Assembly (NCBI RefSeq): GCF_000969835.1
Contig: NZ_KQ033912.1
Span: forward strand, 310,001-374,000
DNA from: Parabacteroides goldsteinii DSM 19448 = WAL 12034
GTDB taxonomy: Bacteria; Bacteroidota; Bacteroidia; Bacteroidales; Tannerellaceae
DNA: 64,000 nucleotides
Direction: 5' to 3'
The notes below the pieces were generated by a model. That model saw only the letters and a list, made by a program, of their open reading frames with translations, ran no database searches and was not told where the DNA came from. This document shows, piece after piece, positions 26,573-36,454 of this stretch (position 1 is its first letter; the number at the start of each line of letters is the position of its first letter). Both the position numbers and the translations under genes were made by a program.

Positions 26573-27244
26573 ATGGATATAAAAGAACTATTAAAAAAGT
26601 ATTCGGTATTTATTTTAGGATTATATTTTTTAGCTGTAGGCATTGTATTGATCGTTCGCTCTGCATTAGGAACCACTCCTATCTCCAGTGTAAATTACGT
26701 GTTAAGCCTTAATACTCCTTTATCATTAGGAACATGGACATTCATTGTAAACGTACTGCTGATCCTGGGACAGTTCTGGTTGATCCGGAAAGACAGAAGT
26801 CGTCAGGACACGATAGAAATACTTCTTCAGATACCTTTTTCCTGCATATTCTCCGCTTTCATTGATTTCAACATGGCTTTAACAAGCAATCTGCATCCGT
26901 CCGGTTACGGCATGTCGATGGCCTTACTGCTCACAGGATGCCTCATACAATCCATCGGCGTAGTGCTCGAAATCAAACCGAAGGTAGCTATGATGAGTGC
27001 AGAAGCATTTGTAAAATATGCATCCCGATGTTATAATAAGGAATTCGGAAAGTTCAAGGTGTATTTCGATGTTACCCTGGTCACTTTAGCCGTACTCATC
27101 TCCCTCATGTTCACCCAAGGCATTGAAGGGATACGCGAAGGTTCACTTATTGCCGCCTGTATAACAGGCTATATTGTAAGTTTCCTGAACCAGAAGATCA
27201 TGACCAGAAAAACACTCTACAAAATATTGCCGGGACTGAAATAA
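26573..27244 (+). CDS. YczE/YitT-like integral membrane protein (DUF6198 type)
   Basis: 223 residues with about five or six membrane segments. The start LYFLAVGIVLIVRSALGTTP, then SSVNYVLSLNT, and the later EIKPKVAMMSAEAFVKYASR match the YczE/DUF6198 group of inner-membrane proteins of unknown function. It is alone on its strand, preceded by the palindrome-rich 675-bp region, which suggests tight regulation. The DUF name is from memory. Confidence 0.7.
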   Translation: MDIKELLKKYSVFILGLYFLAVGIVLIVRSALGTTPISSVNYVLSLNTPLSLGTWTFIVNVLLILGQFWLIRKDRSRQDTIEILLQIPFSCIFSAFIDFNMALTSNLHPSGYGMSMALLLTGCLIQSIGVVLEIKPKVAMMSAEAFVKYASRCYNKEFGKFKVYFDVTLVTLAVLISLMFTQGIEGIREGSLIAACITGYIVSFLNQKIMTRKTLYKILPGLK

Positions 27245-27294
27245 AAATGGATAGTCCGAAAAGACCACCCACTTTCAAAATATACTACTTTCTT

Positions 27295-27915
27295 CTATTT
27301 CTTCAATTCAAATCCCAGCATCATCCCGTCATACTCGCTGGCCAGTTTATTGACCAGTTTCAAAGTGGAATTGTCAGATATCGATGATAATTTGGTCAGA
27401 AAATCCAGTAACTTATCCGCATTGAACAGCAAAGACAACTCATCTCCGGAAATCACGACGTGGGCTGTTAAAGTTGTCACTTTCAGTTTTCCGCCCAACG
27501 CATATTTCAGTTCAACCGTTTTTTCATCCGGATTAACAGAGAAAGTACCTTTCAATGTCTTTTTCTTTAATGCATTGGTAAACGTACTGTCACTATTGAA
27601 CACATAGTTGAACATGCCTTCCACAATACCGACCTTGGCACAATACGTTTTCAGCTTCTTCTCCAATTCACCAGCAGCCACGCTCCCGGCTACATTCTTC
27701 AACGCATTATCGCCTTCCAGCTGAACGGCAGGATTGGTATACGTCCATGTTCCCTGCAAGTTCTCTACTGTCAGTTTCTTTCCGCCAGTTACAGAAGTAA
27801 CCGCATCCTTTACTGTAGATGAATTCAATAAGTCTTTCAACGATTGTCCGTAAGCCTGGCCGGATACGGACAGCAGGATGCATATAGCAGCCATTAATCC
27901 CCACACTTTTTTCAT
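27295..27915 (-). CDS. DUF4923 family secreted protein
   Basis: 206 residues from ATG 27915 (MKKVWGLMAAICILLSVSGQ, a signal peptide); an earlier in-frame ATG at 27957 lies upstream of the promoter match at 27947. The body is a lipocalin-like beta domain: NLQGTWTYTNPAVQLEGDNA, FNYVFNSDSTFTNALKKKTL, and KGTFSVNPDEKTVELKYALG. These are the marks of DUF4923, common in Bacteroidetes; function unknown. It is transcribed divergently from the peptidase gene. Confidence 0.82.
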   Translation of the reverse strand: MKKVWGLMAAICILLSVSGQAYGQSLKDLLNSSTVKDAVTSVTGGKKLTVENLQGTWTYTNPAVQLEGDNALKNVAGSVAAGELEKKLKTYCAKVGIVEGMFNYVFNSDSTFTNALKKKTLKGTFSVNPDEKTVELKYALGGKLKVTTLTAHVVISGDELSLLFNADKLLDFLTKLSSISDNSTLKLVNKLASEYDGMMLGFELKK

Positions 27916-27946
27916 ATCTCTTGTTTTACTCTTTTTAAAAAACATA

Positions 27947-27954
27947 CAAAGATA
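27947..27954 (-). promoter_or_regulatory. Candidate -7 element for the DUF4923 gene
   Basis: TATCTTTG on the minus strand (CAAAGATA on plus) fits TAnnTTTG, 31 nt upstream of the ATG at 27915. Confidence 0.5.
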
Positions 27955-27967
27955 CAAATATTATCCC

Positions 27968-27975
27968 TACATTTG
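27968..27975 (+). promoter_or_regulatory. Candidate -7 element for the peptidase gene
   Basis: TACATTTG fits TAnnTTTG. It is 13 nt from the opposing element at 27947 and supports the ATG at 28030 rather than 27973. Confidence 0.5.
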
Positions 27976-28029
27976 TTTCACGCTTTTATTTACACTACAA
28001 AAGATCTTGAACTTAACAACATAAGTCTT

Positions 28030-30033
28030 ATGAGAAATCTAACTAAACGCATTTGTATTATGCTTATTTGCTCATTAGCGTATCTGAACGGACAAGCATC
28101 CATCGATCCGTCCGTCATACAATCGACCATCAGCACGTTAACCTCCAGGGACAACAGTAACAAACAGAGTATAGAAAAAGGAGTCAGCCAGGTTGCACGT
28201 CTTTGGCTGGAAACAGACGGCGACGAAAAAGCCTTCCGCTCTTTTTGTGAAGACAATTATATTGCCGATCCGGACGAAAAGTATCAGGTATTCCTCAAGA
28301 TCAGCGACTACCTCGAAGGTATCAGCGGTCATTTCAATGAGATGTCGCTGCGCTTACAGAAAAATTTGCAGCTGGATAACGGTCCGTTGCACCCCATCGA
28401 TGAGAAGTTCGGTTCATACAGTCCTTCAAGCCATTTAAGCGATGACTTATACAATAATAAAATAGCTTTTATCATCGCGCTAAACTTCCCCCACCTTACC
28501 CTGGAAGAAAAAGAAGCACTGGGCACCGACCGCAAAGCCTGGGCCTATGCACGTCTGGGCGACATGTTCACGGAACGGATCCCTGCCGCATTGTTACAGG
28601 CAGCTTCCAACGCAGAAAGCGATGCCGACATTTATATCTCCCAGTATAACATTTACATGGGTCATGTAATGAACAAAAAAGGTCAACACCTGTTCCCTAA
28701 AGACATGATCCTGCTGTCACACTGGAACCTGCGTGATGAAATCAAGGCAAACTACAACAAGGGGAAAGAGGGACTCGACAAGCAACGCACCGTTTACGAA
28801 GTGATGAAACGGATCATTTCACAGGATATTCCTGTCGAAGTAATCAACTCAGGGACGTATGAATGGAATCCATATACAAACATGGTACAACAGGAGAACA
28901 AGGAAGTAAAAACGACTCCCGAATCGACTGTCCGTTATCAGAAGATGCTGAACAATTTTAAGGCCATGCAAGACATTGACAAATACACAGGTAATACCTA
29001 TATCGACCGTAAATTCAACGACGATATGGAAGTAGCTTTGCAGGATGTTGAAAAACTGTTCGATGAATTTCTGTCCGCTACCGAATTGAAAGAAATCGGC
29101 AAAACGATCTCCAAACGTCTGGGACGCAAACTGGAAGCCTACGATATCTGGTACGACGGTTTCAAAGCCCGCAGTAATCTCGACGAGACCAAGCTGGATG
29201 CACAAACGCAAGCCCTTTACCCGGATGCGGCAGCTTTGGACAAGAAGTTACCGGACATTCTTATGAAGCTGGGATTCAGTGCCGAACGGGCCAACTATCT
29301 GGCCGACAAGATCACAGTCGATGCCGCCCGTGGTTCAGGGCATGCCTGGGGAGCATCCATGAAAGGACAGCAGTCACGTCTCCGCACACGTATTCCGGCA
29401 GCAGGAATAAATTATAAAGGATACAACATAGCCATCCATGAATTCGGTCACAATGTAGAGCAGACTTTATCGCTTTATGATGTAGACTATTATATGTTGA
29501 GCGGCGTACCCAACACTGCATTTACCGAAGCGCTGGCTTTTGTTTTCCAGAAACGTGATCTCGAAATATTGGATATCACCGATCCGAATCCGGAAAAACA
29601 GGCGATGGAAATATTGGATAAAGTATGGAGCATGTATGAAATTTGCGGTGTTTCCATGTTGGATATTTCCGTATGGAAATGGATGTATGCCCATCCGGAC
29701 GCAACGGCCGAACAGCTGAAAGAAGCGACGATCGCATTATCGAAAGAGATATGGAACAAATATTATGCGCCTGTTTTCGGAGTAAAGGACGAGACGGTAC
29801 TGGCTGTTTATTCGCACATGATCAGCTATCCATTGTATTTGTCGGCTTATGCTTTCGGACAAATCATAGAATTCCAGCTTGACCAGTATCTGGAAGGCAA
29901 GAACTTCGCGAACGAAGTAGAACGGATTTTCCGTCAAGGACGTTTAACCCCTAACCAATGGATGATACTGGCTACAGGAAGTCCGCTGACCGTCGAACCT
30001 ATGCTGGAAGCTGTAAGACAAGTTATTAAGTAA
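28030..30033 (+). CDS. Secreted zinc metallopeptidase-like protein (HEFGH)
   Basis: 667 residues from ATG 28030 (MRNLTKRICIMLICSLAYLN, signal peptide). The zinc motif is HEFGH at residues 470-474 (NIAIHEFGHNVEQ), with a likely third ligand Glu500 in TEALAF, 26 residues on, as in gluzincins such as family M3. The C-terminal part is helical (YAFGQIIEFQLDQYLEGKNF, GRLTPNQWMILATGS), also reminiscent of M3-type peptidases. The first 400 residues are helical and unfamiliar. It probably cleaves peptides in the periplasm or at the surface. The MFS exporter gene follows after 11 nt. Confidence 0.75.
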   Translation: MRNLTKRICIMLICSLAYLNGQASIDPSVIQSTISTLTSRDNSNKQSIEKGVSQVARLWLETDGDEKAFRSFCEDNYIADPDEKYQVFLKISDYLEGISGHFNEMSLRLQKNLQLDNGPLHPIDEKFGSYSPSSHLSDDLYNNKIAFIIALNFPHLTLEEKEALGTDRKAWAYARLGDMFTERIPAALLQAASNAESDADIYISQYNIYMGHVMNKKGQHLFPKDMILLSHWNLRDEIKANYNKGKEGLDKQRTVYEVMKRIISQDIPVEVINSGTYEWNPYTNMVQQENKEVKTTPESTVRYQKMLNNFKAMQDIDKYTGNTYIDRKFNDDMEVALQDVEKLFDEFLSATELKEIGKTISKRLGRKLEAYDIWYDGFKARSNLDETKLDAQTQALYPDAAALDKKLPDILMKLGFSAERANYLADKITVDAARGSGHAWGASMKGQQSRLRTRIPAAGINYKGYNIAIHEFGHNVEQTLSLYDVDYYMLSGVPNTAFTEALAFVFQKRDLEILDITDPNPEKQAMEILDKVWSMYEICGVSMLDISVWKWMYAHPDATAEQLKEATIALSKEIWNKYYAPVFGVKDETVLAVYSHMISYPLYLSAYAFGQIIEFQLDQYLEGKNFANEVERIFRQGRLTPNQWMILATGSPLTVEPMLEAVRQVIK

Positions 30034-30044
30034 ACAAGACATAA

Positions 30045-31448
30045 ATGATATTACAAAATCGCGCCATAACTGTAAGTGAGAACGACGGACTACCGTTACC
30101 TAAACGTTACTGGGCTATACTGGCCACAGCTTTAGGTGTCGGAATGTCCGTCATAGACGGAACAATTGCAAATGTCGCTTTGCCGACAATAGCCCGCGAC
30201 CTGGGTACTTCACCGTCTGTCACGATCTGGGTTGTCAACGCTTACCAGCTGGCAATCACCATTTCGCTTCTTTCCTTCGCTTCATTGGGAGACATTTACG
30301 GTTACCGGAGGATTTACTTATCAGGAATTTTACTATTCAGCATCACGTCAGCCATCTGCGCCCTTGCCGATTCGTTCTGGATGTTGACAACCGCACGTAT
30401 CTTACAAGGATTCGGAGCTGCCGCCATCACAAGTGTTAACACGGCATTGCTCCGAATCATTTATCCCAAACGTTTCCTGGGGCGCGGCATGGGGATCAAT
30501 GCCCTGGTCGTCGCCGTCTCGATTGCCGCCGGACCGACCATTGCATCCGTCATCCTGTCTTTAGGTTCGTGGCACTGGCTGTTTGCCATCAATATCCCGA
30601 TCGGCATTGCAGCCTTGGTGATCGGTCTGATGCATTTGCCAGCCAATCCGGTTAAAGTCACCGGCCGCCGTTTCGACAAGCTCAGTTGCCTGATGAACGC
30701 TCTTACATTCGGATTACTGATTTTCTCGCTGGAAGGTATTGCCCATAAAGAGAACACAACTTTGATCATAGCAGGTATAGCCACATTGTTTATGATCGGT
30801 TATTTCTTTGTACGCCATCAGCTACGCCAACAGTTTCCGTTACTTCCGGTCGACCTGATGCGCATCCCGATCTTCTCCATGTCGATCGGCACGTCGATAT
30901 GTTCTTTCACCGGACAAATGCTGGCAATGATTTCCCTCCCCTTTTTCCTTCAGGGAGCATTGGGACGAAGCGACGTAACGACCGGCCTGCTTCTTACTCC
31001 CTGGCCGTTGGCAACGATGATCATGGCCCCGCTTGCCAGACGGTTAGTCGAACGGATTCATGCCGGTATACTGGGAGGTATCGGTATGACGATATTTGCT
31101 ACCGGTCTTTTCCTACTGGCCATATTACCCGATAACCCGACAAATACGGATATTATATGGCGCCTGTTTATCTGTGGAGCCGGATTCGGTTTATTCCAGA
31201 CACCCAATAACAGCACGATCATCTCCTCTGCCCCTTCCAACCGAAGCGGAGGCGCAAGCGGTATGCTGGGAACAGCCCGTTTATTAGGACAGACATTAGG
31301 AGCAACATTAGTCGCTATGATATTCAATCTGGTTCCGAACAACAGCACGCAAGCATGTTTATATCTGGCAACAGGATTTGCCGTGGTAGCCGCAATAATC
31401 AGTAGTTTAAGGATTTCACAGCCAAGACCGTTGAAAGGATTTAAATAA
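30045..31448 (+). CDS. MFS transporter, DHA2 (EmrB/QacA) family
   Basis: 467 residues with about 14 membrane segments. DHA2 motifs: GMSVIDGTIANVALPTIARD in helix 1 (motif D1), VVNAYQLAITISLLSFASLG with DIYGYRRIYL (motif A), ARILQGFGAAAITSVNTALL (motif B), and the motif C-like segment of helix 5 (VAVSIAAGPTIASVILSLGS). Probably a proton-driven exporter of drugs or metabolites in the inner membrane. It follows the peptidase by 11 nt, so co-transcription is likely, though a functional link is not evident. Confidence 0.88.
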   Translation: MILQNRAITVSENDGLPLPKRYWAILATALGVGMSVIDGTIANVALPTIARDLGTSPSVTIWVVNAYQLAITISLLSFASLGDIYGYRRIYLSGILLFSITSAICALADSFWMLTTARILQGFGAAAITSVNTALLRIIYPKRFLGRGMGINALVVAVSIAAGPTIASVILSLGSWHWLFAINIPIGIAALVIGLMHLPANPVKVTGRRFDKLSCLMNALTFGLLIFSLEGIAHKENTTLIIAGIATLFMIGYFFVRHQLRQQFPLLPVDLMRIPIFSMSIGTSICSFTGQMLAMISLPFFLQGALGRSDVTTGLLLTPWPLATMIMAPLARRLVERIHAGILGGIGMTIFATGLFLLAILPDNPTNTDIIWRLFICGAGFGLFQTPNNSTIISSAPSNRSGGASGMLGTARLLGQTLGATLVAMIFNLVPNNSTQACLYLATGFAVVAAIISSLRISQPRPLKGFK

Positions 31449-31616
31449 AAATTCAGTTATATAACACAAATCTTTTCATCTCACAGAACGAATTATTAAC
31501 TAATATTTTTATTGGGAAACAGCATGAATACAATAAAATAGGGAAAAACGGTCCACCAAACAGGAGCTTTATTTTTCAAGACATAAGGTTCTTTATTATC
31601 AATTTGAAAAATTAAC

Positions 31617-31635
31617 TTAGTTCTAGACGAACTAA
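31617..31635. promoter_or_regulatory. Inverted repeat TTAGTTC-N5-GAACTAA upstream of fecR
   Basis: Perfect 7-bp dyad with a five-base centre, 94 nt before the FecR ATG. It could be an operator; the 280-bp region around it is AT-rich and has no gene. Confidence 0.4.
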
Positions 31636-31728
31636 TTCAATATATATATATTGGTATTAAATGAATTTAACATATAAAATGGGGCCAAATTTGGGAAATT
31701 AATGTCTTGTTTAAAATGAAAAAGCAAA

Positions 31729-32952
31729 ATGAATAAAAAACAGCATATAAAAACTGTTGACCAGTTAATACATGACGATTCCTTTATTCTCTGGTGTCTG
31801 TTTCCTACGGAAGAGTTGGAACAGGTGTGGATTGATGATTATCTGACACTGTATCCGGAAGAGAAAGAAAATATAGAGAAGGCCAGGCAAATGGTTCGTT
31901 CGTTGAAATTGAATAATAGGAAACTGTCGCCAATTGAAAAAGAATCTCTTAAAGAAAATATTATAAATGATTTAAGAAAATTCAGAAAGCCAAAGCGAAT
32001 GCGTCTGACATGGCAATATGCAGCAGCTTGTATTCTTATTATATGTACATTGGGTTCATTATTTTTGATTACTAAAGAAAATTTATTTCAGGAAAGAGAT
32101 ATTCTGTCTTTGGTGGATGATGTCCAGTTAGATGTTAATCAGACAGAAGTAGAACTTCATTTGGCACAGGAAAAAATGAAGGTTTCTGATAATGCGACAA
32201 TTTTAGTCGATCAACAAGGGAAAATCAAGGTGACGGATAAAGACTTTAATAATCTAGAGGCTACAGAGAGGAAGTGTATTGGTGAAGCAAAGGAAAAAGG
32301 TAATCATATGAATGTGTTAAGCGTACCGAAAGGACGTCATTCTTCATTGATTTTGCCTGATGGTACGAAAGTATGGGTAAATTCAGGCACAGTGCTTCAA
32401 TTCCCTGAAATATTTGAAAAAGAAAAAAGAATGATTTATGTGGAAGGGGAAGTTTATCTTGAAGTGACCAAAGATGCATCGTGTCCATTTTATGTAAAAA
32501 CGAACCAGATGGAAATCAGAGTTTTAGGAACATCTTTTGGCATAGTTGCATATAAGGATGAAAATTTCCAATCTGTTGTATTGAAAGAAGGAAGTGTTGC
32601 GGTTGAAGGATATAAAAGCGGAAAACAAATTATCAAACCTAATGATCTCTTAGTCTTGGAAAATGGGCAGATGTCTGTTAGCCAGGTGAATGTATACGAT
32701 TATATCTCATGGATAGATGGTATTCTCCAGTTCCGGGAGAAAAATTTAGGTGAGGTACTACGCAGTATCTCACGTTATTACCGTGTTCAATTTAGCTATC
32801 CACCGGATATAGAACAAGTGAAATGCTCTGGTAAGCTGGTGTTGTTTGATAATATGGACCAAGTTCTTCAAACACTCCAGAAAACGTTATCAGTTTCATT
32901 TCATCGTAAGGGGAATTTGATTGAAGTAAATAGTATCAATAATAAAAAATGA
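31729..32952 (+). CDS. FecR-family anti-sigma factor
   Basis: 407 residues. N-terminal cytoplasmic region of about 87 residues, one membrane segment (about 92-113, YAAACILIICTLGSLFLI), then a periplasmic FecR domain: VPKGRHSSLILPDGTKVWVN, EGEVYLEVTKDASCPFYVKT, VLGTSFGIVAY and LKEGSVAVEG, with a C-terminal DUF4974 part (LGEVLRSISRYYRVQFSYPP). It would hold the ECF sigma factor and receive a signal from the STN domain of SusC. Codons are T-ending and AT-rich, unlike most neighbours. Its sigma factor is not upstream; it lies at 38494-39036 on the other strand. Confidence 0.92.
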   Translation: MNKKQHIKTVDQLIHDDSFILWCLFPTEELEQVWIDDYLTLYPEEKENIEKARQMVRSLKLNNRKLSPIEKESLKENIINDLRKFRKPKRMRLTWQYAAACILIICTLGSLFLITKENLFQERDILSLVDDVQLDVNQTEVELHLAQEKMKVSDNATILVDQQGKIKVTDKDFNNLEATERKCIGEAKEKGNHMNVLSVPKGRHSSLILPDGTKVWVNSGTVLQFPEIFEKEKRMIYVEGEVYLEVTKDASCPFYVKTNQMEIRVLGTSFGIVAYKDENFQSVVLKEGSVAVEGYKSGKQIIKPNDLLVLENGQMSVSQVNVYDYISWIDGILQFREKNLGEVLRSISRYYRVQFSYPPDIEQVKCSGKLVLFDNMDQVLQTLQKTLSVSFHRKGNLIEVNSINNKK

Positions 32953-33062
32953 ATGCCTATGAATAGATAAAACATGCCGTAACCTAGTATTGTATAAAAC
33001 AATAGACCATTGTGTTGTTAACAAGTAAAATATTAATATCAAGGAAAACTTATTATATTATT

Positions 33063-36000
33063 ATGGAATATCTAAAAATTAAAAGAAAAATACACGCGGT
33101 TTGTGTAGTGTTGTGTTTGCTTTTTACAGTAAATTCATCTCTTTTGGCTGAATTGTCCTATGCACAATCTACACGTTTGTCACTCGATTTATCAAATGTG
33201 GCTATCAGTGATGTTTTTGCGTCTGTAGAAAAAAATAGTGAGTATGTATTTTTTTATTCTGACTTAGTTCGTCTAGAACTACGTAAAAATGTAAGTATTA
33301 ACATCCAATCTCAAACGATAGATCAAATTTTATCTGAAATTCTGAAAAACACCGGTCTTACCTACGTTCTCAATGACAGACAGGTAATGATTATGCGAAA
33401 AGGAGAAACAGAACAACAGCAAAAAAGTATCTCTATCAACGGAACAATCAGAGATGCACAGCAAGTTCCATTACCAGGTGTCAATGTTATTATTAAAGGT
33501 ACAACAAAGGGTACAACTACCGATATTAACGGAAATTACTTCATTGAAGTTCCTCATAAAAACACGGTACTTGTTTTCAGCTATATCGGTTTCGAATCAC
33601 AAGAAATTAAAGTCGGAGACCAGATCAATATAAACGTAAATATGTCTGAAGAATCGAACAATCTGGATGAAGTTGTAGTAGTTGGTTACGGTTCCCAGAA
33701 AAAAGTATCCGTAGTAGGCTCTATCACGACCATCGAACCTGCTCAATTGCAACAAGGAACAACCCGTGCCGTTTCCAATAATCTGGCAGGACAACTGGCC
33801 GGAGTGATCGCCGTTCAACGTAGTGGCGAACCTGGTTCTGACGGTTCCGACTTTTGGATTCGCGGTATATCTTCATTCAAAGGGACAGGTATCAAACCAT
33901 TGGTTTTGGTAGATGGAATAGAACGTACGCTCGATGATCTTTCCGCTGCAGAAATTGAATCATTCTCTGTATTGAAAGATGCTGCTGCCAGTGCTGTCTA
34001 TGGTGTACGAGGAGCAAATGGAGTTATCATCGTAAAGACCAAAAGAGGGCAACTGGGCAAACCCAAAGTAAATTTTCACTTCGAACAGGGTTTCACACAA
34101 CCTACCCAGCTCCCGGAATATATCGGATCGGCTGATTATCTTTCATTAATGGATGAACTATATATGGACGCTGGGAATCCTAATCCTCTTTACGGAGAAG
34201 AAAAAATCAACAACTACCGTAATAATGTAGATCCGGAGCTTTATCCAAATGTAAACTGGTTGGATGCCGTTTCAAAAGACATGGCATCCAATACACGAGG
34301 TGATCTGACTATTACAGGTGGTAGCGATATTCTTCGTTATGCATTAGTTGCGTCCTACTATGGGGAACGTGGTATTTTTGTCACCGATAAAAGTAAAGAC
34401 TGGGATTCGTCGACCCGCCTGAACAAATACAATATCCGTTCAAATGTTGATATTAACGTTACGAAAACAACCGTTGTCGGCATAAGTATAGGGGGATATT
34501 TACAGGAACAAAACGGAATGGCAGTCAGTGGACAGGACATTTGGAATTATGCATTTGATACACCTCCTTTCTACCATCCGATCCAGTATTCCGGTGGACG
34601 CGATGTCCGTGTAACAGAGCGCCATAACCCTTGGGCGGAAGCCACACAGCATGGTTATCAGACAACAACCAACTCAAAAGTCGAATCCTTATTTTCTATC
34701 GAACAGGACCTGAAATTTATTACTCCCGGTTTGAAAATAAAAGGACTCTTTTCTTTCGACCGTTACTCCAGTTCATGGGTGAAACGCTCCAAAACTCCGA
34801 CTTACTATAATCCGGCAACAGGCAGAGATCCGGAAACAGGAGAACTGATCCTGACAGTCAGTACGGACGGACAAGAATTTCTGGATACAAAAAGCGAGTC
34901 TGCATGGGGAAATAAAGCCACTTATCTGGAAGGAAATATCGCTTACGACCGCACATTCAATAAGAAACACGCAGTCAGTGCCATGTTCCTCTATAATCAA
35001 CGGGATTATCAGGATGGCAACATTGTGCCGTTCCGCCGCATGGGTATAGCAGGACGTGCCTCCTATACTTTTGACAACCGTTACATCGCCGAATTCAATT
35101 TCGGTTATAATGGTTCGGAGAATTTCACAAAAGGACATCGTTACGGATTCTTCCCTTCTGTCGCCGTCGGCTATATGCTTTCGGAAGAAAAATTCATGGA
35201 ACAATTCAAAGAGACTTTCTCTAAAATCAAATTCCGCGCATCATGGGGGTTGACCGGTAACGACCAATTGGACGGACGCCGCTTCGCTTTCCTACCAACA
35301 ATAGACACGGATGGATCATATAAATGGGGTGTAAACAACGATTACAACCGTTCCTCCCGCTTTGAGGGAGAATTTGGTGTGACAGATTTGAAATGGGAAA
35401 CCGTAGAAAAACTAAATGTCGGTATAGAATTAGGTCTTTGGAACGCTCTGGAATTACAGGCAGACTGGTTCAAGGAACAGCGCCGTGATATTTTCATGCA
35501 ACGTAATAATATCCCGACATCTGCAGGTTTCCGTAAAACACCATGGGCTAACTACGGTAAAGTGAACAACACAGGTATAGATCTTTCATTAACTTACAAT
35601 AAACAGTTCAATAAAGACCTGCACGTGGGTTTTCGCGGAACTTTCACTTATGCACACAACGAAATTATTGAAATGGATGAAGCGATGGGAGTTATCGGAA
35701 CAAATCGTCAACGTACCGGAAGAGCTGTCAATGAATTATTTGGCCTCGTTGCCGAAAGATTATTCACAGAAGATGATTTCACTACAAATGAAAAAGGGGA
35801 CCTGGTTTTAAAAGAAGGTATACCGGCACAAACTTTCAGCGCTATCCGTCCGGGAGATATTAAATATATGGACATCGACGGTGATGGCGTTATCACTAAT
35901 AAGGATGAGAAGGCAATGGGCGGAACCGTCAATCCAGAAATTGTCTATGGCTTCGGAGCAACAGCTCGTTATAAAAATGTAGACTTCAATATCTTCTTTC

Positions 36001-36425
36001 AGGGGAACGGGCAGACTTATCGTTTTATCGGAGGCGTTGTTTCCAATTTCTTACCAGGAGCTTCCCAAGGATCTATGGGTAACATCCTGACCAACTACAA
36101 CGATCGTTGGACCCAGGAAAACCCGAAACAGGATGCCTTCTACCCGCGTTTAAGTTATGGAACAAACGCCAACAACAGCCAAAATTCGACCTGGTGGTTG
36201 CGTAACATGAGCATGCTCCGGATGAAAGATATAGAAATCGGTTACACATTTCCGAAACACTGGATTAATTCGGTCGGCCTTGCCAATATCCGCCTCTATG
36301 CCAAAGGTTCCAACCTCTTCACTTTCTCCTCCTTCGATCTTTGGGACCCAGAGTTGGACACAGCAAACGGAGCTAAATACCCGATCATGAAATCCTTCTC
36401 TTTCGGACTGGATATTAATTTCTAA
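33063..36425 (+). CDS. SusC/RagA TonB-linked outer-membrane transporter with STN domain
   Basis: 1,120 residues from ATG 33063, chosen because MEYLKIKRKIHAVCVVLCLL starts a normal signal peptide; the open frame begins at 33012. Domains in order: signal; STN (about 37-115, LSLDLSNVAISDVFASVEKN), which signals to FecR; carboxypeptidase-like regulatory domain (about 125-205, ISINGTIRDAQQVPLPGVNV); TonB box region NLDEVVVVGYG; plug (about 215-335, VLKDAAASAVYGVRGANGVI); and a beta-barrel ending SFSFGLDINF. It imports a glycan or glycopeptide fragment with SusD. The first 300 bp or so are AT-rich, then composition shifts. Confidence 0.95.
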   Translation: MEYLKIKRKIHAVCVVLCLLFTVNSSLLAELSYAQSTRLSLDLSNVAISDVFASVEKNSEYVFFYSDLVRLELRKNVSINIQSQTIDQILSEILKNTGLTYVLNDRQVMIMRKGETEQQQKSISINGTIRDAQQVPLPGVNVIIKGTTKGTTTDINGNYFIEVPHKNTVLVFSYIGFESQEIKVGDQININVNMSEESNNLDEVVVVGYGSQKKVSVVGSITTIEPAQLQQGTTRAVSNNLAGQLAGVIAVQRSGEPGSDGSDFWIRGISSFKGTGIKPLVLVDGIERTLDDLSAAEIESFSVLKDAAASAVYGVRGANGVIIVKTKRGQLGKPKVNFHFEQGFTQPTQLPEYIGSADYLSLMDELYMDAGNPNPLYGEEKINNYRNNVDPELYPNVNWLDAVSKDMASNTRGDLTITGGSDILRYALVASYYGERGIFVTDKSKDWDSSTRLNKYNIRSNVDINVTKTTVVGISIGGYLQEQNGMAVSGQDIWNYAFDTPPFYHPIQYSGGRDVRVTERHNPWAEATQHGYQTTTNSKVESLFSIEQDLKFITPGLKIKGLFSFDRYSSSWVKRSKTPTYYNPATGRDPETGELILTVSTDGQEFLDTKSESAWGNKATYLEGNIAYDRTFNKKHAVSAMFLYNQRDYQDGNIVPFRRMGIAGRASYTFDNRYIAEFNFGYNGSENFTKGHRYGFFPSVAVGYMLSEEKFMEQFKETFSKIKFRASWGLTGNDQLDGRRFAFLPTIDTDGSYKWGVNNDYNRSSRFEGEFGVTDLKWETVEKLNVGIELGLWNALELQADWFKEQRRDIFMQRNNIPTSAGFRKTPWANYGKVNNTGIDLSLTYNKQFNKDLHVGFRGTFTYAHNEIIEMDEAMGVIGTNRQRTGRAVNELFGLVAERLFTEDDFTTNEKGDLVLKEGIPAQTFSAIRPGDIKYMDIDGDGVITNKDEKAMGGTVNPEIVYGFGATARYKNVDFNIFFQGNGQTYRFIGGVVSNFLPGASQGSMGNILTNYNDRWTQENPKQDAFYPRLSYGTNANNSQNSTWWLRNMSMLRMKDIEIGYTFPKHWINSVGLANIRLYAKGSNLFTFSSFDLWDPELDTANGAKYPIMKSFSFGLDINF

Positions 36426-36454
36426 CAGAGTAATAAATATAAAACATATAGAAA

